In this document: positions 9,436 to 18,386 of the stretch, one piece after another
Layout of the letters: every line of letters begins with the position of its first letter
Numbering within the stretch: position 1 is the stretch's first letter
NCBI GenBank assembly: GCA_963761525.1
Contig: CAVXHG010000007.1
Span: forward strand, 124,001-188,000
DNA: 64,000 bases
Origin: BOG-931 sp963761525
GTDB taxonomy: Bacteria; Pseudomonadota; Alphaproteobacteria; Rhizobiales; Xanthobacteraceae
Direction of reading: 5' to 3'
The notes under the pieces: model-generated
Told to the model about the DNA's origin: nothing
Databases searched by the model: none
What the model saw: the letters and a program-made list of their open reading frames with translations, nothing else
Translations under genes and position numbers: made by a program

Positions 9436-9436
9436 G

Positions 9437-9913
9437 TTATTTGGTCGGTTGCACTCCTCGCTTTAGCCACCGTACAAAGCAAACTGCCGTATACGCATAA
9501 TTTCCACCACAGATCCAAAGCCAAGAAAGCACGGGCACAGCAATTGGGTGCGCAGGCCAGCCTTCGCTCCTTTGGGGAGCGTTGTAAAATAGCACGGCAA
9601 TGAAAATGAGAACTAACAACGTTATAAAGATCGTTTGGCGAATCATGCTGCCAAAATATCTTACGCGCCATTCAATCCCTGCATCCTCGACAGTAAACTC
9701 CCCACGGTCGATGCCTTTGGGTAGGTTCCAGTTCGTCCCTGTGGGAAAAAGCCCGGGAGTATAGCTTATCGTTTCTCCCCGGCGCGTCATGGTTTTCGAC
9801 TTTATCGCCTTCAGCATTTCCTCAATCTGGGCACAGACATCCTCGACAGTGCGCATGTCGTTCGGAGCCCTTGACCAAGAAATAACTCCTGTAACCGAAA
9901 ACGGAAATCCCAT
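9437..9913 (-). CDS. Hypothetical membrane protein
   Basis: A 158-residue protein with an N-terminal soluble stretch of about 90 residues (it includes MRTVEDVCAQIEEMLKAIK, which is amphipathic) and two hydrophobic segments at about 92-110 and 122-145. No family is recognised. An internal ATG at the MRTVEDV position could be the true start, which would remove 19 residues. It shares the lower-GC character of its convergent neighbour, and no operon partner is evident. Confidence 0.45.
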   Translation of the reverse strand: MGFPFSVTGVISWSRAPNDMRTVEDVCAQIEEMLKAIKSKTMTRRGETISYTPGLFPTGTNWNLPKGIDRGEFTVEDAGIEWRVRYFGSMIRQTIFITLLVLIFIAVLFYNAPQRSEGWPAHPIAVPVLSWLWICGGNYAYTAVCFVRWLKRGVQPTK

Positions 9914-9982
9914 GCAGAGGACACTCCACTTGTTCGATGAGAGTTCCCGCTTAAAGGTGTCGTTCTAGTACAGCGCAGAAGT

Positions 9983-10016
9983 GTAGGCGGGCTTCGCTAG
10001 GTTCAGCCCGCCCTAC
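9983..10016. repeat. Short GTAGG-type palindrome
   Basis: GTAGGCGGGCTTCG and CAGCCCGCCCTAC pair across a short loop. It is a shortened relative of the repeat at 8618-8703 and lies just after the stop of the FAH-family gene, which is read from the other strand. Confidence 0.55.
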
Positions 10017-10020
10017 GAAA

Positions 10021-10857
10021 CTACTCATTGGCAATACGTGTCCGTAAAATGCCGATCTTGCTGATCTCGACTTCCAGCGTATCCCCCGGCTTCATCCACA
10101 ATGGCGGCTTGCGGCTGTGGCCGACGCCTTCGGGCGTGCCGGTGGCGATCACATCGCCCGGCGACAAGGTGGTGAAATCCGAGCAGAAGGCGATGATCTG
10201 CGGAATCGAATAGATCAGCTGATCGGTGTTGGCGTGCTGCACCTGCTGGCCGTTGAGCCGCGTCGTGAGCGTCAGAGTGCTCGGATCGGGTATCTCGTCG
10301 GTGGTAACCAACCAGGGTCCGAGCGGGCCGGTGCCGGGAAAGTTTTTTCCGGACGTGACGGAAAACTTCTGGTAATCGCGCACGCTGCCGTCGACGAAGC
10401 AGGTATAGCCGGCGACGTGGTCGAGCGCGTGCTCGGCGTTAATGTGACGGCCGCCTTTGCCGATCACCAGCGTGAGCTCACCTTCAAAATCGAAATTATC
10501 GGACACGTTCGGCCGGATCATCTCGCCGCCGTGGCCGATCAAGGTGTCGGTGAAGCGTACGAACATGCTCGGCTGCTTCGGTAATTCGCGCCCGACTTCC
10601 GCGGCATGAGCGCGGTAATTCACCCCGGCGCAGAGGATCTTGCTTGGGTCTGGAATGACCGGCAGGAACTTGACGTCGGCGAGCTTGCGGTCGGGACTGG
10701 AGTCCTTCGCGGCCTTGTGCATCGCGTCCATGGCGCCGGCGGCAAGTGCGGCACGCAGCGTTGGCTGACCGGTCTTGTCGTTGAGCGTAACGATGCCGTC
10801 ACCGCTCACCGCGCCGAAATAGTCTTTACCGTCGTGGACAAAACTCAGAAGTTTCAT
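10021..10857 (-). CDS. Fumarylacetoacetate hydrolase family protein
   Basis: A 278-residue FAH-fold enzyme. The metal ligands are seen as Glu125 and Glu127 (FDFEGELTLVIG) with Asp156 (FVDGSVRDYQ), and the family signature LCAGVNYRAHAAE is at 75-87. Such proteins hydrolyse or isomerise beta-diketo acids from aromatic ring opening, or hydrate/decarboxylate 2-oxo acids. Length and start agree with the family. It lies 42 bases downstream of the secreted isochorismatase-like gene on the same strand. The exact substrate cannot be told from sequence. Confidence 0.88.
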   Translation of the reverse strand: MKLLSFVHDGKDYFGAVSGDGIVTLNDKTGQPTLRAALAAGAMDAMHKAAKDSSPDRKLADVKFLPVIPDPSKILCAGVNYRAHAAEVGRELPKQPSMFVRFTDTLIGHGGEMIRPNVSDNFDFEGELTLVIGKGGRHINAEHALDHVAGYTCFVDGSVRDYQKFSVTSGKNFPGTGPLGPWLVTTDEIPDPSTLTLTTRLNGQQVQHANTDQLIYSIPQIIAFCSDFTTLSPGDVIATGTPEGVGHSRKPPLWMKPGDTLEVEISKIGILRTRIANE

Positions 10858-10899
10858 GTTGCCGGACCGATCTGAAATTGAGACATGGCAGGGTAGGCA

Positions 10900-11538
10900 T
10901 CAAAACTTGATCATGTCGACCTTGGTCAGCGTTGATTTCTCCGCGATGACGGGTCCGTAGGCAAATGTGTACACGGTCGTGAGATCGTCGAAGTCGTTTT
11001 CGCCTGAAATCGTGTCGATCGGCACGATCACACTCATCCCGCGCATCACCGCGCCGGCGCCGGTAAAAAGCACGGAGCCGTTGGACGCCGTGCCGGTTGC
11101 GATCACCGTCTTGATACCTTTGTCGGCGAGGATTTTGCCCAAATCGGTGTTGATAAATTTATCCGGACCGGAAATTACCGAAGGTTCGTCCTGCATTGGC
11201 GCCAGATCCTTGACGACGTCAGCCGCGGTGGTGCCGGTGACGATGCTGTAGACAACCGTGGCTTTGGCGGCGCGGGCTTCGTCGAGGAGCGTTTTCACCG
11301 CTGGAATAGTGGCAATGCAGTGTGGCCGCCTGCCGCAATTTTTGGTGGTGAAGCCGAGCACCAGAAGCGCGGTGGTCTTCGGGTCGACTGTCACCGCCTT
11401 CAGCACGGGCGCCGGCGGCACCTTCACGCTCGTCCATTGGTCGACGATGTTTTGCGCCTGCGCGGCCGGCAGAGTGAGGAGTGATACCAGTGCTGTGAGC
11501 AGCACGCCTGCGGCTGCTGCGAATGCGCGTCCCTTCAT
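10900..11538 (-). CDS. Secreted isochorismatase-fold protein lacking catalytic residues
   Basis: A 212-residue protein with a Sec signal peptide (cleavage near AQAQ, residue 29) and an isochorismatase-like hydrolase fold. In active cysteine hydrolases the triad is Asp-Lys-Cys. Here the Asp position reads LLVLGF (Gly62), Lys127 is kept in GPDKFIN, and the nucleophile site reads TASNGSVLFTG, with Ser155 where Cys is expected. That makes the usual chemistry unlikely. It may bind a small acid in the periplasm or use a different mechanism. It is divergent from the cyclase gene and upstream of the FAH-family gene. Confidence 0.75.
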   Translation of the reverse strand: MKGRAFAAAAGVLLTALVSLLTLPAAQAQNIVDQWTSVKVPPAPVLKAVTVDPKTTALLVLGFTTKNCGRRPHCIATIPAVKTLLDEARAAKATVVYSIVTGTTAADVVKDLAPMQDEPSVISGPDKFINTDLGKILADKGIKTVIATGTASNGSVLFTGAGAVMRGMSVIVPIDTISGENDFDDLTTVYTFAYGPVIAEKSTLTKVDMIKF

Positions 11539-11712
11539 CGTCTTTTTTTTTAACCTCCCTTTCGATTTCCGTGCTTTGCGTGCAAGCTTGTAGAGGCGAT
11601 CTCCGTCATGGTGGCTGCCGCTTCATCACGCGAAATTCCTACGGCTGTGTTATAGCGCGCCACGCCTTGCAACGTCCCAAGCGAACGCGCCAAACTGCCA
11701 AGGCAACCCTTT

Positions 11713-11735
11713 GGCGGTCCCCTGACCGCCAGGGG
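11713..11735. promoter_or_regulatory. Two overlapping, mutually exclusive hairpins
   Basis: In the divergent interval, GGCGGT-CCCCTG-ACCGCC can fold as one 6-bp hairpin, while CCCCT-GACCGCC-AGGGG can fold as another that uses part of the same bases. As DNA this is a pair of interleaved palindromes that could be an operator for the divergent genes at 11538 and 11770. No regulator can be named. Confidence 0.35.
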
Positions 11736-11769
11736 ATTTAAAGTCACAGCAGGGGACGGGAGCGCGCCA

Positions 11770-12724
11770 ATGGATATCAAGGTCGGCCTCAAGGCGATCG
11801 CCGATGCGACGGAAAAGCTCAAGAACTGGGGCCGGTGGGGCAAGGACGATCACAGTCGGCACGCTCAATCAGGTCAAGCCGCAGGACATCGTGAAGGCGG
11901 CGAGCCTGATCCGCACCGGCAAGGTGTTTGCGCTCGGCATTCCGCTCAATTCCAGCGGTCCGCAGAACGGGCTGTTCGGCGGCCGCTTCAATCCGATTCA
12001 CCAGATGCTCGCGACCGGCACCGACGCGGTCGCCGAACGGCAGGATTGGAACAAGATCCGCTATGCCGATGACACGCTCATGCTGTGCGTGCAGGGAGCG
12101 ACCCACTGGGACGCGCTGGGTCACGTGTTCTACGAAGACAAGGCCTATAACGGCCACGACGCCAAGCTGATCGATTCCAGGGGCCTCAACGTCCTGGGCA
12201 TCGAGCACTCAAAAAACAAAATGGTCGGCCGCGGCGTGCTGCTCGATATCGCGCGCTTTCGCGGCGTGAAGTGGATGGCCGACGGCGAAAGCATTTCCAA
12301 CGACGAACTCGACAAGTGCGCCAAGGACCAGAACGTTACGATCGGACGCGGCGATTTCGTGATGATCCGCACCGGGCAGATGGAACGGTGCATGAGCGAG
12401 AAGCAGTGGGGCGGTTATGCCGGCGGCGATGCGCCGGGCGTGAAATTCGAGAATTGCTACTGGTGCCAGGAAAAGGAAGTCGCCGCGATCTGCACCGACA
12501 CCTGGGGTGTCGAGGTGCGGCCGAACGAAACCACCGAGGCCAACCAGCCATGGCATTGGGTGGTGATCCCGGCGATGGGCCTTTGCATGGGCGAGATTTT
12601 CTATCTCAAGGAGCTCGCGGAGGATTGCGAGGAGGACGGCGTCTACGAATTCTTCTTCTGCGGTCCGCCGCTCATCATCACCGGCGGCACCGGTTCGCCG
12701 ATCAATCCGCAGGCGATCAAATGA
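11770..12724 (+). CDS. Cyclase family protein (kynurenine formamidase-like), frameshifted
   Basis: A protein of about 317 residues after correcting one frameshift near 11853, where an extra base changes the frame between GRWGKDD and VGTLNQVKPQDI. The metal-binding signature GATHWDALGHVFY is seen near residue 115, and a later GRGVLLDIARFRG segment is also typical. The cyclase fold includes arylformamidases and hydrolases that open or close rings in catabolism. GGGGACGGGAG upstream supports ATG 11770. It is the first gene of a same-strand run through the HisD paralogue, SDR, lipocalin-like, binding-protein and CMD genes. Confidence 0.82.
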
Positions 12725-12728
12725 GTTT

Positions 12729-12842
12729 ACCCTCCCCTGAAGGGGGAGGGTGGCGAGCGTAGCGAAGCCGGGTGGGGCTGTGCGACGCTGCAAGTCCCCC
12801 ACCCCGGCGCTTCGCGCCGACCCTCCCCCTTCAGGGGAGGGT
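12729..12842. repeat. Composite palindromic repeat with perfect 23-bp terminal inverted arms
   Basis: The ends at 12729-12751 and 12820-12842 are exact reverse complements of 23 bases, and each arm is itself nearly palindromic (ACCCTCCCCTGAAGGGGG). The interior has further pairs (GGGTGGGG with CCCCACCC; GCTTCGCGC). Related composites lie at 14170-14312 and 32967-33118. It has no coding capacity and separates the cyclase and HisD-like genes, so it would sit in their shared transcript. Confidence 0.8.
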
Positions 12843-12857
12843 ATGAAAGGAATAATA

Positions 12858-14165
12858 ATGCCCCGCTATCTCAAACGCGGAATGGATGCGAGCGCGATCA
12901 AAGCGGCCGATGCCAAGGTGCGCGAGACGGTCGAGAGCATTCTGGCCGAGATCGACGCGCGCAAGGATGCCGCCGTTCGCGAGCTGTCGCAGAAGTTCGA
13001 CAACTGGTCGCCGCCGTCATTCAAGCTGACGCCGGCCGAAATCGAGCGCGCTATCGGGCAGGTGCGCAAGCGCGATATCGATGACATCAAGTTCGCGCAG
13101 GCTCAGGTCCGCAACTTCGCGCAGAAGCAAAAAGAGACGATGCGCGATCTCGAAGTCGAGACGCTGCCCGGTGTGGTGCTTGGCCACACCCACATTCCGG
13201 TCAACTCTGTCGGCTGCTACGTGCCGGGCGGGCGTTATCCGATGGTGGCTTCGGCGCACATGTCGATCGTTACCGCCCGTGTTGCGGGCGTAAAGCACAT
13301 CGTCGCCTGCGCGCCGCCGTTCAAGGGCGGTCCACATCCGGCGATCGTCGCGGCCATGCATTTCGGCGGCGCCGACGAGATCTTCGTGCTCGGCGGCGTG
13401 CAGGCCGTCGCCGCCATGGCGCTCGGCACCGAGACGATCGCGCCGGTCGACATGATCGTCGGGCCGGGCAACGCCTATGTCGCGGAAGCCAAGCGGCAGC
13501 TGTTCGGCCGGGTCGGCATCGATCTGCTCGCCGGACCGACCGAGACGCTGGTGATCGCCGACGACAGTGTCGACGGTGAGATCTGCGCCACCGATCTGCT
13601 CGGTCAGGCGGAGCATGGCCCGACCTCGCCCGCGATCCTGATCACCAATTCGGAAAAGCTCGCCCGCGACACCATGCAGGAAATCGAGCGGCTTCTTAAG
13701 ATCTTGCCGACGGCTGAGACCGCGAGCAAAGCCTGGGCCGATCTTGGCGAGGTCATCGTCTGCGACGACGAGGCCGAGATGGTACGGGAGGCCGATCGCA
13801 TCGCCTCGGAGCACGTGCAGGTGATGACGCGCGATCCGGATTATTTCCGCAAGAACATGAAGAACTACGGCTCGCTGTTTCTTGGCCCGCGCACCAACGT
13901 CGCCTATGGCGACAAGGTGATCGGCACCAATCACACGCTGCCGACCAAGAAAGCGGCGCGTTACACCGGCGGGCTGTGGGTCGGCAAGTTTCTCAAGACC
14001 TGCACCTACCAGAAGGTCACCACCGATCAGGCGAGCGCCCAGATCGGCGAAGTCTGCTCGCGGCTCTGCATGCTCGAAGGTTTTGTCGCCCATGCCGAGC
14101 AGGCCAATGTGCGCGTGCGCCGTTACGGCGGACGCAATGTGCCTTATGCGGAGGCGGCGGAGTGA
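12858..14165 (+). CDS. Histidinol dehydrogenase family protein (catabolic paralogue)
   Basis: A 435-residue HisD-family, NAD- and zinc-dependent alcohol dehydrogenase with the conserved core (PVNSVGCYVPGGRYP near 115, VGPGNAYVAEAKR near 203, AGPTETLVIAD near 226, EHVQVMT near 317). Histidinol dehydrogenase oxidises an alcohol to an acid in two steps. This gene is not with other his genes but in a catabolic run, like paralogues that act on other diols such as sulfopropanediol, so I do not call it hisD. AAAGGA 6 bases before ATG 12858 supports the start. Confidence 0.85.
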   Translation: MPRYLKRGMDASAIKAADAKVRETVESILAEIDARKDAAVRELSQKFDNWSPPSFKLTPAEIERAIGQVRKRDIDDIKFAQAQVRNFAQKQKETMRDLEVETLPGVVLGHTHIPVNSVGCYVPGGRYPMVASAHMSIVTARVAGVKHIVACAPPFKGGPHPAIVAAMHFGGADEIFVLGGVQAVAAMALGTETIAPVDMIVGPGNAYVAEAKRQLFGRVGIDLLAGPTETLVIADDSVDGEICATDLLGQAEHGPTSPAILITNSEKLARDTMQEIERLLKILPTAETASKAWADLGEVIVCDDEAEMVREADRIASEHVQVMTRDPDYFRKNMKNYGSLFLGPRTNVAYGDKVIGTNHTLPTKKAARYTGGLWVGKFLKTCTYQKVTTDQASAQIGEVCSRLCMLEGFVAHAEQANVRVRRYGGRNVPYAEAAE

Positions 14166-14169
14166 TACA

Positions 14170-14312
14170 TGCTCTCCCCGCCGCGCGGGGAGAGGTGCGA
14201 GCTGAGCGAAGCCGAAGGAGGGCGACGGGGCCTCTCCGCGACTCTGAGCGCCGCATCCTTCGAGCGCCCGTCAACGCCCCCTCGCGCGAGCCCCTCCCCG
14301 CGGGGGAGAGGG
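14170..14312. repeat. Composite palindromic repeat (CTCTCCCC hairpins at both ends)
   Basis: The left end CTCTCCCCGC-CGC-GCGGGGAGAG and the right end CCCCTCCCCGCGGGGGAGAGGG are hairpins joined by about 100 bases. The inner GAGCGAAGCCG stretch resembles that in the copy at 12729-12842. It fills the gap between the HisD-like stop and the SDR start, without a gene. Confidence 0.7.
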
Positions 14313-14322
14313 AGAACGAGCG

Positions 14323-15104
14323 ATGAACGCAATGAACGACTGACCTTACTTCCACCCCTTCCTTCCGCCTCGACGGCAGGCGCGCGCTGGTGACCGGCGC
14401 CGGGCGCGGCATCGGGCTTGCCGCTGCGTCGGCGCTGGCCGAGGCTGGCGCGCACGTCACGCTTGCCGCACGCACCAGGAGCGAAATCGAACAAGGCGCG
14501 GATGCGATTTGCCAAGCGCGGCGAGCGGGCCGATGCGCTGGTGCTCGACGTCACCGACGTTGAGGCGGTGCGGAAAGCGGTCGCCGCCGCCGCGCCGTTT
14601 CAGATTTTGCTCAACAATGCCGGCATGAATCGTCCGGCGCTGCTGCAGGACGTTGCGCCCGAAGATTTCGACGCGATCTTCTCGCTCAATGTGCGCGCCG
14701 CGTTCTTCATGGCGCAAGCGGTCGCTCGGAGACTGCTGGAGGCAAAGCTGCCGGGCTCGATCATCAATATGTCGTCGCAGATGGGGCATGTCGGCGCCGC
14801 GCGCCGCAGCGTCTATTGCGCCTCGAAGCACGCCATGGAGGGATTCACCAAGGCGATGGCGATCGAGCTCGCGCCGCATAACATCCGGGTCAACAGCATC
14901 GGCCCGACATTCCTCGAGACGCCGATGACCAAACCGTTCTTCGAGAACAAGGCGTTTCGTGACGAGGTGCTGTCGAAGATAAAGCTCGGCCGGCTCGGTC
15001 AGCTCGAAGACCTGACCGGCGCCATCGTGTTTCTCGCTTCCGATGCCTCTGCATTGATGACCGGTTCGGCGCTCAAGCTTGACGGCGGCTGGACCGCGGA
15101 ATGA
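14323..15104 (+). CDS. SDR family oxidoreductase, two frameshifts
   Basis: A classical short-chain dehydrogenase of about 259 residues if two one-base insertions, near 14341 and 14513, are removed. The cofactor motif TGAGRGIGLAAA follows FRLDGRRALV, NNAGMN is present, the catalytic site reads SSQMGHVGAARRSVYCASKHA (Ser, Tyr, Lys), and the C-terminus is the usual LDGGWTAE. The family oxidises or reduces alcohols with NAD(P). GGGAGAG lies upstream of ATG 14323. Its stop overlaps the next gene by four bases (ATGA). Without correction only the part from about 14515 reads openly. Confidence 0.8.
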
Positions 15105-15544
15105 TGCCGATGGATGACGCGGAACTGCGGCGGCAGATCGTCGGCACCTGGAAACTGGTGTCAGTCAATTACGAAGACGTCGCGAGCAAGGAACGCACGC
15201 CGATCTACGGCGAGCATCCCAAAGGTATCCAGATTGCAACAGCGCACGGGCGCTGGCTGGCGCTGATGACAGGCGAGGGCCGCGCCGTTCCGAAGACCGA
15301 CGCCGAGCGCGCGCAAGCGCTCACATCCATGATCGCCTATACTGGTCGTTACCGGGTCGAGAACGGCCAGGTCATCACCAAGGTCGAGGCGGCGTGGAAC
15401 GAGGGCTGGGTCGGCGGCGAACAGGTGCGCAACATCCGTTTCGAAGACGACCGCCTTTACATCGAAAGCCCGCCGATGCCGCATCCGAATATCAGCGACA
15501 AGACGGTGCGTGTGATCGTCGTGTGGCAGCGGGAGATGGCTTGA
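15101..15544 (+). CDS. Lipocalin-like domain protein
   Basis: A 147-residue protein of the lipocalin_5 type, recognised from the opening IVGTWKLVSVNYED and the later TGRYRVENGQVITKVEAAWNE. No enzyme motif is seen; the small beta-barrel fold suggests ligand binding. No signal peptide is present, so it should be cytoplasmic. It is translationally coupled on both sides: its ATG overlaps the SDR stop, and its TGA overlaps the ATG of the next gene (TGATG). That tight packing supports a role in the same pathway as the SDR. Confidence 0.72.
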   Translation: MMPMDDAELRRQIVGTWKLVSVNYEDVASKERTPIYGEHPKGIQIATAHGRWLALMTGEGRAVPKTDAERAQALTSMIAYTGRYRVENGQVITKVEAAWNEGWVGGEQVRNIRFEDDRLYIESPPMPHPNISDKTVRVIVVWQREMA

Positions 15545-16345
15545 TGGCGCTAACGAAGATTCATTCGCTGCTTGCCGGGCTGCTGGCCTCTGCTCTGTTT
15601 ATCCTGCCGGCTGCGGCGCAGAATCCGTCGCCGGACCGACTCCAGCGTATCCTCGACAGCGGCACGCTGCGTGTCGGCACAACCATGGACACGCCGGTGT
15701 TCAGCATGCGCCGCGCCGACGGAATGCTCGAAGGATTCGATATTGATGCGCTGGCGACGCTTGCGCCCGCGCTCGGCGTCAAGATCGACTACGTGAAGAT
15801 GACATTCGGCTCGATGATGGGCGATCTGGCCGCCGACAAGTTCGATATGGCGATGTCGGGCATGGGTCGGACTTTTGATCGCGCGCGGACCGCAACGTTC
15901 TCCAAGCCCTATATGCGTTATGGCAAGCTGCTGATGACCCGCAGCGCCGACAAGGACCGCTTCAAATCGCTCGCCGACCTCGATCGGTCCGGCATCAAGA
16001 TCGCTTACAACAAAGGCGGCCTGAACGAGACCTTCGCCAAGACCGAGTTCAAGCAGGCTGTGCCAACCGCGTTCGACTCAAACGCGCTCGCGACCGCGGA
16101 TCTCCTTGCCGGAAAGGTCGATGCCCAGGTCGCCGAACTCGACAGCGGCGATCTATATGGCGCGACAGGATGGGCGCATCGTCGCGATGGATCCGGGTAA
16201 CGTGTTCAATCCCGTTTACGTCGCGATTCTGCTTCACCGCGGAGACCAGACGCTGCTCAATTATCTCGATATCTGGATCGATCAGATCGAGCTCGACGGC
16301 ACGCTTGCCAAAATCCGCGCCAAGTGGCTTGGTGACAGCAAATAA
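15544..16345 (+). CDS. Amino-acid-type ABC solute-binding protein, frameshifted
   Basis: A periplasmic binding protein of the family-3 type, about 266 residues. A Sec signal peptide (ending LPAAAQ near 25) is followed by ILDSGTLRVGTTMDTPVFS, which is typical of the fold, then FSKPYMRYGKLLM. An extra base near 16147 shifts the frame at ELDSG, and the remainder (IYMARQDGRIVAMDPG to WLGDSK) ends at 16345. No permease or ATPase gene is adjacent, so transport partners must be elsewhere or the protein is a sensor. It is coupled to the lipocalin-like gene by a TGATG overlap. Confidence 0.8.
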
Positions 16346-16360
16346 CGAGGGAGAGAAACT

Positions 16361-16906
16361 ATGGCCCGGATACCGCTTCTCGATCGCAAGGACATGAATG
16401 CCGACCAGGGGCGAGTTTATGACGCCGCCAAACAATCCGGCGGCCCCGTCGGTGGTCCGTATTACGCCTATATCCGGCTGCCGAAAGTGTTCGAGGCGGC
16501 GCAGAACATGCGCGCCACCATGGGTTCGGGCCCGCTGTCGCGCCGCGAGCAGCAGATCGTGAACATCACCGTCGCGCGGTACTGGAACGCGCGCTATCCG
16601 TGGCACGCCCAGGTCGCGGCATCGCTCAAGGTCGGTCTCGAACAGTCGGTGATCGACGAAATCAACGCCCGCAAAACGCCGAACCTGCCGGATGCGCGCG
16701 AGAAGACCTGCTTCACGGTGGCGAGCGAGATATTGGCGAACAAGGGTCTCAGCGACGCGACCTACGCCGCTGCGGAAAAGACCATGGGACTGGAAAGCCT
16801 CGTCGCGCTGGTCGCGACCACCGGGAGTTTTTCGATGACCTGCATCACCGCCGGTACGTTCAAGATCGATCCGCCGGCTAACGATCCGACGCCGCTGGCA
16901 AACTGA
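16361..16906 (+). CDS. Carboxymuconolactone decarboxylase family protein
   Basis: A 181-residue protein of the CMD/AhpD-like fold, identified from SGPLSRREQQIVNITVARYW around 56-75 and the YPWHAQVAASLKVGL helix after it. The redox CxxC pair of AhpD is absent, so peroxidase activity is unlikely and a decarboxylase, lactonase or unknown role is more probable. GAGGGAGAG precedes the ATG. It is the last gene of the run that starts at 11770, ending before the convergent AraC gene. Confidence 0.85.
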   Translation: MARIPLLDRKDMNADQGRVYDAAKQSGGPVGGPYYAYIRLPKVFEAAQNMRATMGSGPLSRREQQIVNITVARYWNARYPWHAQVAASLKVGLEQSVIDEINARKTPNLPDAREKTCFTVASEILANKGLSDATYAAAEKTMGLESLVALVATTGSFSMTCITAGTFKIDPPANDPTPLAN

Positions 16907-16974
16907 TTTGTATTCGAAATCACGCCGGCCGGATCGGCGGCGAACCGAGGAAACACAAAACCTCGCCCGGACCG

Positions 16975-17962
16975 TTATATTTCTTCAGTGCCGGAGAAGC
17001 GCTCCGGTCGGACGGCGTGGCGCATATCCGTCGGCGTGACGCCGTATCTTCGGCGAAACGTCCGGTTGAAATAGGATAGGTCCGTGAAGCCGGCATCGCA
17101 TGCGATGTCGGCGATTTTGCGTGATGGCTGTCGCGGGTCGCGCAGCAGCGCGACGCCCCGCGCCAGCCGATTGTTGAGCACATGTTCGGAAAATGTCCGG
17201 CCGGTTGGCACCAGCAAGTGGTGAACATAGCGGACCGTAATTCCAAGTCGAAGAGCGACAGTCGAGACATCAAAAGACTGATCGGAGGAAGATGCTTCGA
17301 TTTCCCGAATGAGCGCGGCCCGACGCACCGCTTGGGCGCTGCGTTGCTCCGCGAACCGACGCGTATCGCCTTCTGTACCAAGCGCCAGCGCCGCGAGATC
17401 AACGATATGGTCCTCGTGCAGCCGGGCCGCCTGAGTGTTGCCGCCGCAAAAATCGACATTGAGCGTTCCCGCGATATAACCGGACAGCAGGCGGAGCGCT
17501 ACCGGATCTCTGTCAAGCATTGCTCCCGCAAACCGCGAGACCTGAGGAAACATAACACCGAGCTTCATGCGCGGAATCTTCAGGATCAGAAGCTCGGAGG
17601 CCGCAACGAGATTGAATTCGCCCGGATATCCAGAGTCGCAAATAATGGCGTCGCCGGCATTCAATTTGCAGTCGTTGCCGCATTGCGTCTGATGGGCACT
17701 GCCGCTCAACAGCATCATCACCAAAAGTAAATCATCGCCGTCCCGAACCAGCAGCGGAGTGCGTGCGGTTTCAATCGGCGTCGAAGTGTTGATCATGATG
17801 TCAATGTTGCCGAACTCGCCGGAATTCAAGATCGGCGTGGAAGCGGGACTCATCTTTCACCAGCAAATCGAGGCCGCACGATACCTTGGCGAGTTCGTCG
17901 CGATACGCGGAAAATCGCTTGTGCTCCGGAAAAGCGTTGGTGCTAAAAATTATTCGATCCAT
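16975..17962 (-). CDS. AraC family transcriptional regulator, frameshifted
   Basis: The full gene is reconstructed at about 328 residues. The C-terminal 100 residues hold the AraC HTH (VSTVALRLGITVRYVHHL, then IADIACDAGFTDLSYFNRTF). The N-terminus lies in another frame, MDRIIFSTNAFPEHKRFSAY to HADLEF, and joins at about 17820, where one extra C is present. The N-terminal part looks like the AraC-binding-like domain that senses a ligand. It is convergent with the CMD operon and divergent from the GMC dehydrogenase pair, either of which it might control. Confidence 0.82.
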
Positions 17963-18386
17963 TGTGTTGGCTCCGCCGAATGTAGTCGCAGCGACATCGT
18001 CTCAAGTTCAATACTGGCGGCTTGTTTCACTGGCTTACAATCTGGCGTTGCTCACTGGCGGCGGGGAATGCCGTCTCGCCAGCGGCTTATCGCTAAGGGC
18101 GAAGCTCGGTGGCGAATTGTCCGATCGTACGGTGACCCAGGCCGGTAGCGGTGGGTTGCGCTTCGCCTGGTAGGCCGCCGTCGACCGCCCCCAGCGAATA
18201 TTCCAGAGCAGCTTCTTGAGCACTTGCGGATTGAGGCGAAGTTTACGCCGCCGTTACGGCTGAACATCGGTGGTTACCGGCGACGAGGGGCTAGGCTAGA
18301 ATTAATCGAACCTAGGCTAGCCAAGCAAGGCTCGCCAAGGCGGGCTGCATCGGCAGTCCGTCACGGCGCTCGGGAGGATAGCAATC
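17963..18386. other. Intergenic region between AraC and GMC genes
   Basis: A 424-base interval with no supported gene. It contains an imperfect inverted repeat, GGCTAGGCTAG and CCTAGGCTAGCC, around 18290-18320, which could be an operator, and at about 18203-18238 a stretch resembling the 3' end of the D-2-hydroxyacid dehydrogenase gene at 20630 (encoding LNPQVLKKL on the reverse strand), possibly a relic. Confidence 0.4.

Noticed and set aside
12858..14165. Naming the HisD-family gene hisD
   Set aside because: Its neighbours are catabolic, not histidine genes, so a biosynthetic name would mislead.
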